Shown here: in pieces, positions 25,321 through 33,595 of the stretch
How the letters are laid out: each line of letters begins with the position of its first letter
How positions within the stretch are numbered: the stretch's first letter is position 1
Origin: Microbacterium sp. AK009
GTDB taxonomy: Bacteria; Actinomycetota; Actinomycetes; Actinomycetales; Microbacteriaceae
Assembly: GCF_013410955.1 (NCBI RefSeq)
Contig: NZ_JACCCG010000006.1
Coordinates: 343,722 to 407,721, forward strand
Length of the DNA: 64,000 nucleotides
Direction: 5' to 3'
Position numbers and translations under genes: made by a program
Notes under the pieces: generated by a model
What the model saw: only the letters and a program-made list of their open reading frames with translations
Databases searched by the model: none
What the model was told of the DNA's origin: nothing

Positions 25321-26079
25321 GTGGACTGGCCCATTCAGCACATCGCCCGCATCGCGGGCACCACCAGCCGGACGCTCCGGCACTACCACGATGTGGGCCT
25401 GCTCCGCCCGACCCGGGTGGGTCCCAACGGCTATCGGTACTACGACAGCTCGGCGCTGGTGCGCCTGCAGCGCATCCTTCTGCTGCGAGAGCTCGGCCTC
25501 GGGCTCTCGCAGATCCGTGAGCTGCTCGATCGCGACACGACCGAAGCGGCGGCGCTGGAGAAGCATCTGGCGTGGCTGCGGGAGGAGCAGCGCCGACTGG
25601 TGCGGCAGGTCGCGTCGGTGCAGGCGACCATCGACGCACTGAGGGGAGGTGAAGAACTGATGGCAGAGAAGATGTTCGACGGGTTCGATCACACCCAGTA
25701 CCGGGAAGAGGTCGAACAGCGCTGGGGCGCCGACGCGTACGAGCGGAGCGACCGCTGGTGGCGCGGGATGAGCGACGACGAGCGCGCTGACTGGAAGGCC
25801 CGGACGGCCGATCTCGCCCGCGACTGGGCCGAGGCTGCGGAAAGCGACCTCGACCCGCGGAGCGACGAGGCTCAGGCGCTTGCCGACCGCCACATCGCAT
25901 GGCTCCGCAGCATTCCCGGGACTCCCGGCCACGGGTCTGCCGACGAGCTCGCACAGTACGTGCGGGGTCTGGCCGACATGTATGTCGACGACCCGCGGTT
26001 CGCGGCGAACTACGGCGGGACAGCGGGCGCGGAGTTCGTCCGCGCTGCGCTCCGGCACCGCGTGGACTCGACGGAGTGA
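25321..26079 (+). CDS. MerR family regulator with TipAS-type effector domain
   Basis: This 252-residue protein has an N-terminal MerR winged helix (IQHIARIAGTTSRTLRHYHD and NGYRYYDSSALVRLQRIL, residues 5-60), a linker coiled coil about 80-115 and a C-terminal TipAS domain from about 125 to 250 with YREEVEQRWGADAYERSDRW. TipAS domains bind thiopeptides or other hydrophobic drugs in the founding example, so drug sensing is plausible but untested. The GTG at 25321 has GGGAGGA at 25308-25314. It is divergent from the DUF4097-padR unit. No dedicated target gene is adjacent. It ends at a strong terminator. Confidence 0.9.
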   Translation: MDWPIQHIARIAGTTSRTLRHYHDVGLLRPTRVGPNGYRYYDSSALVRLQRILLLRELGLGLSQIRELLDRDTTEAAALEKHLAWLREEQRRLVRQVASVQATIDALRGGEELMAEKMFDGFDHTQYREEVEQRWGADAYERSDRWWRGMSDDERADWKARTADLARDWAEAAESDLDPRSDEAQALADRHIAWLRSIPGTPGHGSADELAQYVRGLADMYVDDPRFAANYGGTAGAEFVRAALRHRVDSTE

Positions 26080-26098
26080 GGTCTCCCGAACACAGAGA

Positions 26099-26137
26099 AG
26101 AAGGATGCCGCGGGCGTGAAGCCTGCGGCATCCTTCT
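26099..26137 (+). terminator. Rho-independent terminator of the merR gene
   Basis: A 17-bp stem (AAGGATGCCGC at 26101 pairing with GCGGCATCCTT at 26125, continued by GGGC/GCCT with one wobble) closes a 5-nt loop. The stem is followed by the T-rich CGTTCTT. It sits 20 bp after the merR stop. Confidence 0.85.
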
Positions 26138-26179
26138 CGTTCTTCCCGCGCTCTGTCCGTCGCGCGCGGGTGCGGGACG

Positions 26180-26344
26180 TCAGGTCCGGCGGCTGCCGGT
26201 GATGACGCGGAACAGGAAGGCGATCAGGGCGATGACGCCGACGATGAGCGCCACCCACAGCAGCCACTGCAGGGCGGAGTTCAGCCCGCCGACGATGGCA
26301 AGCACGATCGCGACCACGATGATGATGATCAGGGCGAGGTTCAT
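26180..26344 (-). CDS. Small two-TM hydrophobic protein
   Basis: This 54-residue protein is almost entirely hydrophobic: MNLALIIIIVVAIVLAIVGG then a short break and LLWVALIVGVIALIAFLF, ending in basic residues. A clear AAGGAG precedes the ATG at 26344 with a short spacing, which decides the start. Many Actinobacteria have such proteins, often near stress genes. Function is unknown. It lies opposite the MerR terminator and is divergent from the gene at 26587. Confidence 0.7.
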   Translation of the reverse strand: MNLALIIIIVVAIVLAIVGGLNSALQWLLWVALIVGVIALIAFLFRVITGSRRT

Positions 26345-26586
26345 GGGGCTCTCCTTGTCCGTAACCGGCGACCGGTGTCGGGTACGCCGGGTGCCACTCG
26401 GCACATTCACAGGTTCGCACTCTGCGCTTCGTGTCAGCAGGGGCTTGACGCTGCTTCCTGCGCGGTGTAGCGGCGATGTGCCGGAGTATCCCTGCCGGCC
26501 GGGGTTGTCAAGTCGCTGTGCACCCGCCGCCATCGTCCTAACGTCGGCGGTGTGGTCGCAGTGACGACCGAGCGGAAGGAGGCATC

Positions 26587-26856
26587 ATGCCCCAGGGACG
26601 AGGCTCGTCGAGTCTGAAGGACCCCGACCTCTACGAAGAGCTCCGCAAGGACGGCGCGTCGAAGGAGAAGGCTGCGCGCATCTCCAACGCCGCCGCCCGT
26701 GACGGCCGCAAGACCGTCGGCCGCCGTGGCGGCGAGTCCGGCAGCTACGAAGACTGGACGGTCGCCGACCTCCGGGGTCGCGCGAAGGAGCTCGGGCTGT
26801 CGGGATACTCGAGTAAGAAGAAGGCGGAGCTCATCGCGATGCTCCGCGATCATTGA
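26587..26856 (+). CDS. Small basic protein with SAP/Rho-N-like C-terminal motif
   Basis: This 89-residue protein begins MPQGRGSSSLKDPDLYEELRK and ends with WTVADLRGRAKELGLSGYSS, KKKAELIAMLRDH. The latter is the helix-extended-loop-helix of SAP or Rho N-terminal domains, which bind nucleic acid. It is lysine/arginine-rich throughout. The last codons overlap the TTG start of topoisomerase IB (TTGA), so the two are translationally coupled. That coupling suggests a DNA-related role. Related proteins are often labelled DUF7218 or Rho termination factor. It is much too short to be Rho itself. Confidence 0.75.
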   Translation: MPQGRGSSSLKDPDLYEELRKDGASKEKAARISNAAARDGRKTVGRRGGESGSYEDWTVADLRGRAKELGLSGYSSKKKAELIAMLRDH

Positions 26857-27845
26857 GTACGACGGCGGAAAGGCGACGCGTGGCGCGACTGGTGCGGGTG
26901 CGTCCCGGTGACGATCCCGGCTACCGCCGCGTGCGCTCGGGATCCAGCTTCCGCTACGTCGACGTGCATGGATCATCCGCTCCGGAGGAGGATCGCGAGC
27001 GCATCCACCAGCTGGTGATCCCTCCCGCCTGGCAGGACGTCTGGATCTCCAGCGAGCCGATGGGCCACATCCAGGCGGTGGGGGTGGACGAGGCGGGGAG
27101 GCGGCAGTACCTGTACCACCCGCAGTGGCGCGAGCGCCGCGACAGGGGGAAATTCGCGCGGGCGCTCACCCTCGCCGAGGCGCTCCCTCGCGCCAGGGCG
27201 AAGGCGACCACGGCGCTCCGACGCGACGATCTCAGCCGCGAGAAGGTGCTGGCGGTGTCGTTCCGTCTGCTCGACGAGGGTGCTCCGCGGATCGGCTCGG
27301 CCCGCTATCTCGAGCGTCACGGCAGTCGGGGTCTGACGACGCTCCAGCGCCGAGACGCATCGGTGGAGGATTCGGTCATCACGCTGTCGTTTCCGGCCAA
27401 GAGCGGGCAGCGCGCTCTCATCCGCATCGAGGACGAAGAGCTCGCGGCGGTGATCGAGGACCTCAGCGCCGGCCGCCCGCGCTCTGCGCTGCTGTCATAC
27501 CAGCGCGGCCGGCGACGGGTGCCGCTGACCCCTGCCGATGTGAACAACCACGTCAGGGCGTTGACGGGTGGCCGCTTCACGGCCAAGGACTTCCGCACCC
27601 TGCGCGGTACGATCATGGCGGCCGAGGCCCTCGCCCGCATCGGCACCGTCGACACGGCGCGCGATCGCAAGCGCGCCGAGAAGCTCGCCGTGCGGGCCAC
27701 CGCAGAAGCCCTCGGCAACACGCCGGCGGTCGCGCGCAGCAGCTACATCGACCCGAAGGTGTTCGCCCGCTACGATCGCGGCCGGCTGCTCGATTTGACG
27801 ATCTCGCCCGAGTCGGCCATCCGCCAGCTGCTCAGCGGTCGCTGA
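26853..27845 (+). CDS. DNA topoisomerase IB (poxvirus-like)
   Basis: This 330-residue type IB topoisomerase relaxes supercoils by a 3'-phosphotyrosyl intermediate. Active-site residues can be read as R146 (PRIGSARYLE), K183 (PAKSGQ), R248 (KDFRTLRGT) and nucleophile Y298 (SSYIDPKV). N-terminal features IPPAWQDVWIS and QYLYHPQWRERRD are typical of the bacterial group. The TTG at 26853 overlaps the preceding stop. A GTG at 26881 is an alternative that would remove nine residues. Its partner gene is the small SAP-like protein. Bacterial members are often linked with DNA repair or stress functions. Confidence 0.93.
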   Translation: MSTTAERRRVARLVRVRPGDDPGYRRVRSGSSFRYVDVHGSSAPEEDRERIHQLVIPPAWQDVWISSEPMGHIQAVGVDEAGRRQYLYHPQWRERRDRGKFARALTLAEALPRARAKATTALRRDDLSREKVLAVSFRLLDEGAPRIGSARYLERHGSRGLTTLQRRDASVEDSVITLSFPAKSGQRALIRIEDEELAAVIEDLSAGRPRSALLSYQRGRRRVPLTPADVNNHVRALTGGRFTAKDFRTLRGTIMAAEALARIGTVDTARDRKRAEKLAVRATAEALGNTPAVARSSYIDPKVFARYDRGRLLDLTISPESAIRQLLSGR

Positions 27846-27893
27846 CACCGGCCGCCCCCCGGCTCGCGGCTGCAGGGCCAGTACTGTGGCCGG

Positions 27894-28334
27894 GTGGCCG
27901 CACGACCGCGCATCCGCTTCGATGTGCTCCTCGCCGTCATGGCCGGTGGGGCGCTGGGCGCAGGCCTGCGGGCGCTGCTGCTCCTCCCCGTCGCGGGCGG
28001 CGACCGCACCGGGGCCGTCGTCGTCACCCTCATCGAGAATGTCGTCGGCTCCCTCCTGCTCGGCATCGTCGTGGCGATCCTGGGCGATCGCGGGCCGCGA
28101 TTGCGCGCCTTCGCCGGCACCGGCGTTCTGGGCGGCTTCACGACGTACAGCACGCTCGCTGTGCAGGCGGCGCAGCTGGCGGTGCCTCCGACGGTGGATG
28201 CCGCGGGGACGGCCGTCCTCCTCGCCGCGACCTCGCTTCTCCTCGGCCTCCTCGCCGCCGCGGCGGGGCTCGTGGTGGGACGGCGGATCACCGGCGCGCG
28301 CCCGGGCTCCGATGCCCCGCGGGAGGCGGAGTGA
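27894..28334 (+). CDS. crcB: FluC/CrcB fluoride channel subunit 1
   Basis: This 146-residue protein has four hydrophobic segments and the FluC channel motif GFTTYSTLAVQ, with NVVGSLLLG marking the pore-lining helix. FluC forms dual-topology or paired four-helix fluoride channels that keep cytoplasmic fluoride low. It overlaps the second subunit by 4 bp (GTGA), so this is a two-gene heterodimer type rather than a self-dimer. The N-terminus is mildly basic. The C-terminal extension RRITGARPGSDAPREAE is cytoplasmic or exposed. No fluoride riboswitch could be recognised upstream. Confidence 0.92.
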   Translation: MAARPRIRFDVLLAVMAGGALGAGLRALLLLPVAGGDRTGAVVVTLIENVVGSLLLGIVVAILGDRGPRLRAFAGTGVLGGFTTYSTLAVQAAQLAVPPTVDAAGTAVLLAATSLLLGLLAAAAGLVVGRRITGARPGSDAPREAE

Positions 28335-28717
28335 CCGCCATCGATCCGCTCGCCTTCCTGCTGCTCGCCGTCGCCGGTGCCCTCGGGGCGGGCGCGCGCT
28401 ACGTCGTCGACACCCTCGTGCAGCGCGCCTGGATGCGCACCTTCCCGCTCGGCATCTTCCTGGTGAACGTCACCGGGTCCTTCCTCCTCGGTCTCCTCAC
28501 CGGCTCCGCGCTCGCGCTCGGCGACACTTTCGTCACCGTGATCGGGGTGGGCTTTCTCGGCGCGTACACGACCTTCAGCACCGTGTCGGTCGAGACGGTG
28601 CTTCTGATGGAGCGGCGTCGATGGCGGCTCGCACTCGGGAACGTCGTCGGAACGCTGATGGTCGGTGTCGCCGCTGCGGGGCTGGGCCTTCTCGTCGGCT
28701 CGGTGCTCTCAGCCTGA
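28331..28717 (+). CDS. crcB: FluC/CrcB fluoride channel subunit 2
   Basis: This 128-residue partner has four hydrophobic segments, the pore motif GAYTTFSTVSVE and NVTGSFLLG. The start is GTG at 28331, overlapping the stop of the first subunit. Subunit 1 carries the Arg-rich tail and subunit 2 has an MERRRWRLA loop between helices. Their opposite charge biases suggest opposite membrane orientation, as expected for heterodimeric FluC. The frame is open far upstream as a shadow. The intergenic space to the RND exporter is 131 bp. Confidence 0.92.
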   Translation: MTAIDPLAFLLLAVAGALGAGARYVVDTLVQRAWMRTFPLGIFLVNVTGSFLLGLLTGSALALGDTFVTVIGVGFLGAYTTFSTVSVETVLLMERRRWRLALGNVVGTLMVGVAAAGLGLLVGSVLSA

Positions 28718-28848
28718 GGTCCTCCCTCGGATGAGATACTGAGGCGGCCGATACACTCCCGTATCGACGCGCCGGCGACTCCGCCACAGCAGCAGCACAG
28801 CATGGAGCGCCGGGTCGCGGCATCCGGTGTCCCTGCAGAAAGCAGCTC

Positions 28849-31800
28849 ATGTCGAACCTCGCCGTCCTGAGTCTGAAGAACCGCGCGCTCATCGCCCTCA
28901 TCACGATCGTGGCGGCGCTGTTCGGCGGCATCGCCTTGAACAGCCTCAAGCAGGAACTCATCCCCTCGATCGAGTTCCCCACGCTGATCGTCGTCTCGAC
29001 GTACCCCGGCGCGTCTCCCGAGGTGGTCAACACCGATGTGTCCACCCCGATCGAGACCGCCATCCAGGCGGTTCCGGGCTTGGAGTCCACCACGGCGACG
29101 AGCACGACGAACGCGTCGGTCGTGCAGGCATCCTTCACCTACGGCACTGATCTGGCCACCGCCGAGCAGAAGATCACTCAGGCGATCAACCGCATCGAGA
29201 GCCAGCTGCCCGACGGTCTCGACCCCAACGTGCTGAGCGCCAGCATCGACGACTTCCCCGTCATCCAGCTCGCCGTGACCGGCTTCGACGACGAGGAGAC
29301 CATCCAGTCGCAGCTCGAGGCGAGTGTGGTTCCCGAGCTCGAAGACGTCGAGGGTGTCAACACCGCCCAGATCGTCGGCGGCACGGGGCAGCGCATCAGC
29401 ATCACGCCCGACCAGGCCGCGCTCGCCGCCGCAGGTTTCAGCCAGCAGGCGATCCGCGACGCGCTCGACCAGAACGGCGTGCTCTTCCCCGGTGGCGAGA
29501 TCACCGAGAACGACGAGACCCTCACGGTGCAGACCGGTGTGAAGCTCGGCTCGGTCGACGACATCGCCGCCCTCCCCCTCGTTCCCACCGACGCCGCGCA
29601 GTTCGGAGCCGGGACGGTCACGATCGGCGACGTCGCGACCGTGGAGCAGGCCGAGGACCCGGTGACGAGCATCTCGCGGGTGGACGGTGAGCCGGCGCTC
29701 ACGATCGCGGTCACGAAGCTCCCCGCGGCCAACACCGTCGAGGTGTCGCAGGGTGTGCTCGCCGCCCTTCCCGACCTCGAGGACGCCATCGGTGGGGCGG
29801 AATTCACCGTCGTCTTCGACCAGGCGCCCTACATCCAGAAGTCGATCGAGACGCTCGCCGTCGAGGGCACCCTCGGTCTCGTCTTCGCCGTCCTCGTCAT
29901 CCTGGTCTTCCTGCTGTCGGTCCGCGCGACGATCGTCACCGCGATCTCGATCCCCACGAGCGTCCTCCTGACGTTCATCGGCCTGCAGGGTTTCGGGTAC
30001 TCGCTGAACATCCTGACCCTCGGCGCACTCACGATCGCGATCGGACGCGTCGTCGACGACTCGATCGTCGTCATCGAGAACATCAAGCGCCACTACGTCG
30101 GGGACGCCGACAAGAAGACTGCGATCCTCCTCGGCGTCCGCGAGGTCTCGACCGCGATCACCGCGTCGACGATCACGACCGTGGCGGTGTTCCTCCCCAT
30201 CGCCTTCGTCGGCGACGTCACCGGCGAGCTGTTCCGCCCGTTCGCTCTGACGACGACGATCGCCCTGCTGGCGTCGCTGTTCGTGGCCCTCACCATCGTG
30301 CCGGTGCTGGCGTACTGGTTCCTGAGGCCCGGGAAGCCCATCCTCGATGAGGAGGGCCGCGCGATCGACCCCGAAGACCCGGCGGCTCCCCCGAGCCGCC
30401 TGCAGAAGGCCTATCTGCCGATCCTCCGCTGGACCCTCCGCCACTCGTGGGCGACCCTGCTCGTCGCCGTGCTGGTGCTCGGCGGCACGATCGCGGCGAT
30501 CCCCTTCATGAAGACGAACTTCCTCGGCGACTCGGGGCAGAACACCTTCACGATGACCCAGAGCATCGGGCCCGCTCCCAGCCTCGAGGCCGAGAGCGCT
30601 GCGGCCGAGGAGGTCGAGGCGATCCTCACCGACATCGACGGCATCGAGACCGTGCAGGTCTCGATCGGCTCGAGCGGATCGCCGCTGCAGGATGCCTTCG
30701 CCGGCGGCGGCACCGGCATCACCTACTCCATCACCACCGCCGACGACGTCGACCAGGTGGCCCTTCGCGAGGAGGTTCAGCAGCAGGTGTCCGAGCTCGA
30801 GGGCGCCGGCGAGATCACCGTCTCGGCGGCGCAGGGCGGCTTCGGCTCGACCGACATCGAGATCGACGTCACCGCGCCCGATGCGACGACTCTGCAGGAG
30901 GCGACCGATGCCGTCGTCGCCGGCCTCGACGGCCGGGAGGGAATCGGACAGGTGTCGAACAACCTCTCCTCGTCGCTGCCGTTTATCGCCGTCACCGTCG
31001 ACCGCGACGCCGCAGCCGGGATCGGCCTCTCGGAGGTCGCGGTCGGAGGCATCGTCTCGGCCGCCATGCAGCCGCAGTCGGTGGGCACGGTCGAGATCGA
31101 CGGCACGTCGCTGACGGTCTACCTCACCGCCGCCGACACCCCGCTCACGATCGACGAGCTCCGGCAGCTGCAGGTCCCCGCCGCCGCCGGACCGATCCCG
31201 CTCGAGCAGATCGCCACCGTCGAGGAGTCGGCAGGCCCTGCGTCGATCACCACCGAGCGCGGGCAGCGCACCGCCACGGTCACCGTGACCCCCTCGACCG
31301 ACGACCTCAACGTCGCCTCGGCGGCCGTCACCGAGGCGCTCGCCGAGGTCGATCTGCCCACCGGCGCCGACGCGGAACTCGGCGGCGTCGTGTCCGAGCA
31401 GCAGGACGCCTTCACCCAGCTGGGCCTGGCGCTCCTCGCTGCGATCCTCATCGTCTACATCGTGATGGTCGCGACCTTCAAGTCGCTGCGCCAGCCGCTG
31501 GAGCTGTTGATCTCGGTGCCCTTCGCCGCGACCGGTGCCATCCTGCTGCTCGTCGTCACCGGCATCCCGCTCGGAGTGCCGTCGCTCATCGGCGTGCTGA
31601 TGCTCATCGGCATCGTCGTGACGAACGCCATCGTGCTCATCGACCTGGTGAACCAGTACCGGGAGAAGGGGCTGTCGTCGCACGACGCGACGATCGCGGG
31701 TGGCTCGCGCAGGCTCCGGCCGATCCTCATGACCGCGCTCGCGACCATCTTCGCCCTCACTCCGATGGCGCTCGGCATCACCGGCAGCGGCGGGTTCATC

Positions 31801-32421
31801 TCGCAGCCGCTGGCGGTGGTCGTGATCGGTGGACTCATCTCGTCGACGGTGCTGACGCTCCTCGTCCTGCCGACGCTGTACAACCTGATCGAGGGTGCGA
31901 AGGAGCGTCGCGAGGCGCGCCGCGAGCGCGAGGGTGCACCCGCTCGCGCCGAGGGTGCACTCGTTCCCGCCGGGGGCGCGCTCCCCGAGGCGACGGGTCT
32001 CACCCGTCGTCAGCTGCGTCAGCAGGCCGGCGTCGCGACCGGCGCCATCGCAGTGGCCGTGCCGCTCATCGAGGAGGCTCCCGATGTCGAGACGCCGACA
32101 GCGGGGGAGGAGGATGCCGCCGAGGCCGAGGTCGTCCTCGAGGAGACCACCGTGCCCGACGACCTGCCGATGATCGAGCAGGACCCCGACATCGAGACTC
32201 CGATGCCTCCGGAGGAGTCGCTGGAGGAGGCGTCGCCTACGGGTGGGTCGGACGACGACGGCTCAGCTGCCGCTGACGCGCCGGCACCGGACGAAGGCGA
32301 GCCGGCTGCTGAGGTCGCCGCAGCGGGGCCGTCGTCAGAAGCGGGAACGCCGGAAGGCGCATCGCCTGACGACGCGTCACTCGACGGGGAAGCCGACGCC
32401 GAGGGGGGCGACCCGCGCTGA
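28849..32421 (+). CDS. RND family efflux permease with long acidic C-terminal tail
   Basis: This 1190-residue exporter has the AcrB-type RND architecture: TM1 at residues 12-30, a large extracytoplasmic porter domain, then a TM4 motif VDDSIVVIENIKRH near residue 402 with the paired aspartates of the proton relay. Twelve TM segments are expected. The core ends around residue 1030. The remaining ~150 residues are a Glu/Asp/Ala/Pro-rich cytoplasmic tail with repeated phrases such as PDVETP, DIETP and EEA. No periplasmic adaptor or outer-membrane channel gene is nearby, as usual in Gram-positives (SwrC-like). The substrate is unknown. Its 3' 185 bp overlap the antisense DUF998 gene. Confidence 0.9.
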   Translation: MSNLAVLSLKNRALIALITIVAALFGGIALNSLKQELIPSIEFPTLIVVSTYPGASPEVVNTDVSTPIETAIQAVPGLESTTATSTTNASVVQASFTYGTDLATAEQKITQAINRIESQLPDGLDPNVLSASIDDFPVIQLAVTGFDDEETIQSQLEASVVPELEDVEGVNTAQIVGGTGQRISITPDQAALAAAGFSQQAIRDALDQNGVLFPGGEITENDETLTVQTGVKLGSVDDIAALPLVPTDAAQFGAGTVTIGDVATVEQAEDPVTSISRVDGEPALTIAVTKLPAANTVEVSQGVLAALPDLEDAIGGAEFTVVFDQAPYIQKSIETLAVEGTLGLVFAVLVILVFLLSVRATIVTAISIPTSVLLTFIGLQGFGYSLNILTLGALTIAIGRVVDDSIVVIENIKRHYVGDADKKTAILLGVREVSTAITASTITTVAVFLPIAFVGDVTGELFRPFALTTTIALLASLFVALTIVPVLAYWFLRPGKPILDEEGRAIDPEDPAAPPSRLQKAYLPILRWTLRHSWATLLVAVLVLGGTIAAIPFMKTNFLGDSGQNTFTMTQSIGPAPSLEAESAAAEEVEAILTDIDGIETVQVSIGSSGSPLQDAFAGGGTGITYSITTADDVDQVALREEVQQQVSELEGAGEITVSAAQGGFGSTDIEIDVTAPDATTLQEATDAVVAGLDGREGIGQVSNNLSSSLPFIAVTVDRDAAAGIGLSEVAVGGIVSAAMQPQSVGTVEIDGTSLTVYLTAADTPLTIDELRQLQVPAAAGPIPLEQIATVEESAGPASITTERGQRTATVTVTPSTDDLNVASAAVTEALAEVDLPTGADAELGGVVSEQQDAFTQLGLALLAAILIVYIVMVATFKSLRQPLELLISVPFAATGAILLLVVTGIPLGVPSLIGVLMLIGIVVTNAIVLIDLVNQYREKGLSSHDATIAGGSRRLRPILMTALATIFALTPMALGITGSGGFISQPLAVVVIGGLISSTVLTLLVLPTLYNLIEGAKERREARREREGAPARAEGALVPAGGALPEATGLTRRQLRQQAGVATGAIAVAVPLIEEAPDVETPTAGEEDAAEAEVVLEETTVPDDLPMIEQDPDIETPMPPEESLEEASPTGGSDDDGSAAADAPAPDEGEPAAEVAAAGPSSEAGTPEGASPDDASLDGEADAEGGDPR

Positions 32422-33217
32422 CGAGCGCCGGCCGGCCGTGGCGGCGGGCGGTGACCGCCGTCCCGGCGGGCGTCGAGCCGGGTGCGGCGATCGCGGTGCG
32501 ACGTGCCGCCGCGGCATCCGTCCGAGCCGTCGTCGTGGTGACGTCATGGTGCGCGCTGACGGGCGCGCGGTAGGCGAGCGCTCTCGGGAGAACGCCGAGC
32601 CAGACGAGCATCAGCGAGAACGCCACGATCTCGAACAGGGCGAGCGTGATGAACCCGGCGGTGAGGATCACCATGCCGCTCGCGAGGATCACGACGCAGA
32701 GGATCGTGAATCGACGGAACGCGCGGTGGCGTCCGCGGATGCCGAGGCTCGACGCGACCATCGTGAGGAACGACAGCCCGAGTCCCGACGCCGCGAGGTC
32801 GTGGAGGACGACGCTGACGGGGATCGGGATCATCCCGACCACGGTGAGGTGAAGCCCCGCGGACACGACCGAGCCGCGGAAGATCCGGCGGGTGCGGCGA
32901 CCCACGCCGTGGGGGAGGGCGACCGACAGGAGCACGCCGTAGGCGGCGAGGAAGAAGCCCGAGAAGAGCACGGTGGAGTTGAACAGCTTGCTCGATACTG
33001 TGCCGAAGGTGCCGAGCTGGGAGAAGTGCAGGTGCCACCAATCGGGATCGGTGGTGGTGAGGATCGCCAGGAGCACGCCGATCGGCAGCGAGGAGATCGC
33101 GACGGTGCCGAAGCGGTGGACGCGCGGGAGGGAAACGGGGGACGTCGGAAGCGCGACGGTGAGCGCAGAGGGGGAGGGAGCCGTGGCCGGAAGGGTCGCG
33201 GTGGTCATTCTGCTCAC
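32237..33217 (-). CDS. DUF998 family membrane protein
   Basis: This 326-residue protein has about six hydrophobic segments within residues 40-215. It carries the DUF998-like pattern HFSQLGTFGTVSSKLFNSTVLFSG near residues 85-108. The C-terminal ~110 residues are Arg/Ala/Pro-rich without a membrane segment. They are read antisense to the tail of the RND exporter. An alternative is that the real protein is shorter and this part diverges quickly, but no stop intervenes. Starts GTG 33217 and ATG 33208 are both possible. The family's function is unknown. It runs convergent with the exporter and divergent from the helicase. Confidence 0.75.
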   Translation of the reverse strand: MSRMTTATLPATAPSPSALTVALPTSPVSLPRVHRFGTVAISSLPIGVLLAILTTTDPDWWHLHFSQLGTFGTVSSKLFNSTVLFSGFFLAAYGVLLSVALPHGVGRRTRRIFRGSVVSAGLHLTVVGMIPIPVSVVLHDLAASGLGLSFLTMVASSLGIRGRHRAFRRFTILCVVILASGMVILTAGFITLALFEIVAFSLMLVWLGVLPRALAYRAPVSAHHDVTTTTARTDAAAARRTAIAAPGSTPAGTAVTARRHGRPALVSAGRPPRRRLPRRVTRRQAMRLPAFPLLTTAPLRRPQQPARLRPVPARQRQLSRRRPTHP

Positions 33218-33595
33218 GTTCGGTCGGGCGACGACAGCGTACCGAGGTCGGTTGTGCCCAACCGCTCCTCCGGGAGGTCGACGCGAGTAAGGAAAGGAGG
33301 ATCCCCCGGGCCAAGCGGTTCCAGCCCGTTGGTGTGAATGGTAGCGCGTACAGGTGACAAGCGGACACGCCGACGATCGGAGCTCTCACAGGCTGGGACG
33401 GTACGGTGGGGGTGTCGGGCTGAGGACACCGCCAGGTTGTGACGGCTTCTGTGAGTTCTCAAGGCCGATTCCCGCGCCCTCTGCCATCGCGAGCCGGCGC
33501 TTCACATCACAGGAATGGCCCCCGGCCGGCGTTTGCCCGGGTTGCTCGAGCATGTCCTCGAGCGCTGTTCTCGTGCGAGCACGAAAGACCTCATC
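33218..33595. other. Divergent intergenic region and structured leader of the helicase gene
   Basis: This 378-bp gap separates the divergent DUF998 and DEAD-box genes. It contains a nested dyad: CTCACAG (33385-33391) with CTGTGAG (33449-33455), inside which GGTGTC (33411-33416) pairs with GACACC (33425-33430). A long structured 5' leader is common for cold-shock helicases, but promoter and function here are inferred. An AAGGAGG word near 33293 has no start codon at useful distance on either strand. Confidence 0.5.

Noticed and set aside
27846..27893. Fluoride riboswitch upstream of the crcB pair
   Set aside because: The gap is only 48 bp and lacks the conserved pseudoknot core, so a riboswitch is unlikely.
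28399..31683. 1094-codon minus-strand frame opposite the RND exporter
   Set aside because: It is compositionally a shadow (Asp/Arg/Gly repeats) and the plus strand holds a clear RND exporter. No start signal or motif is found.
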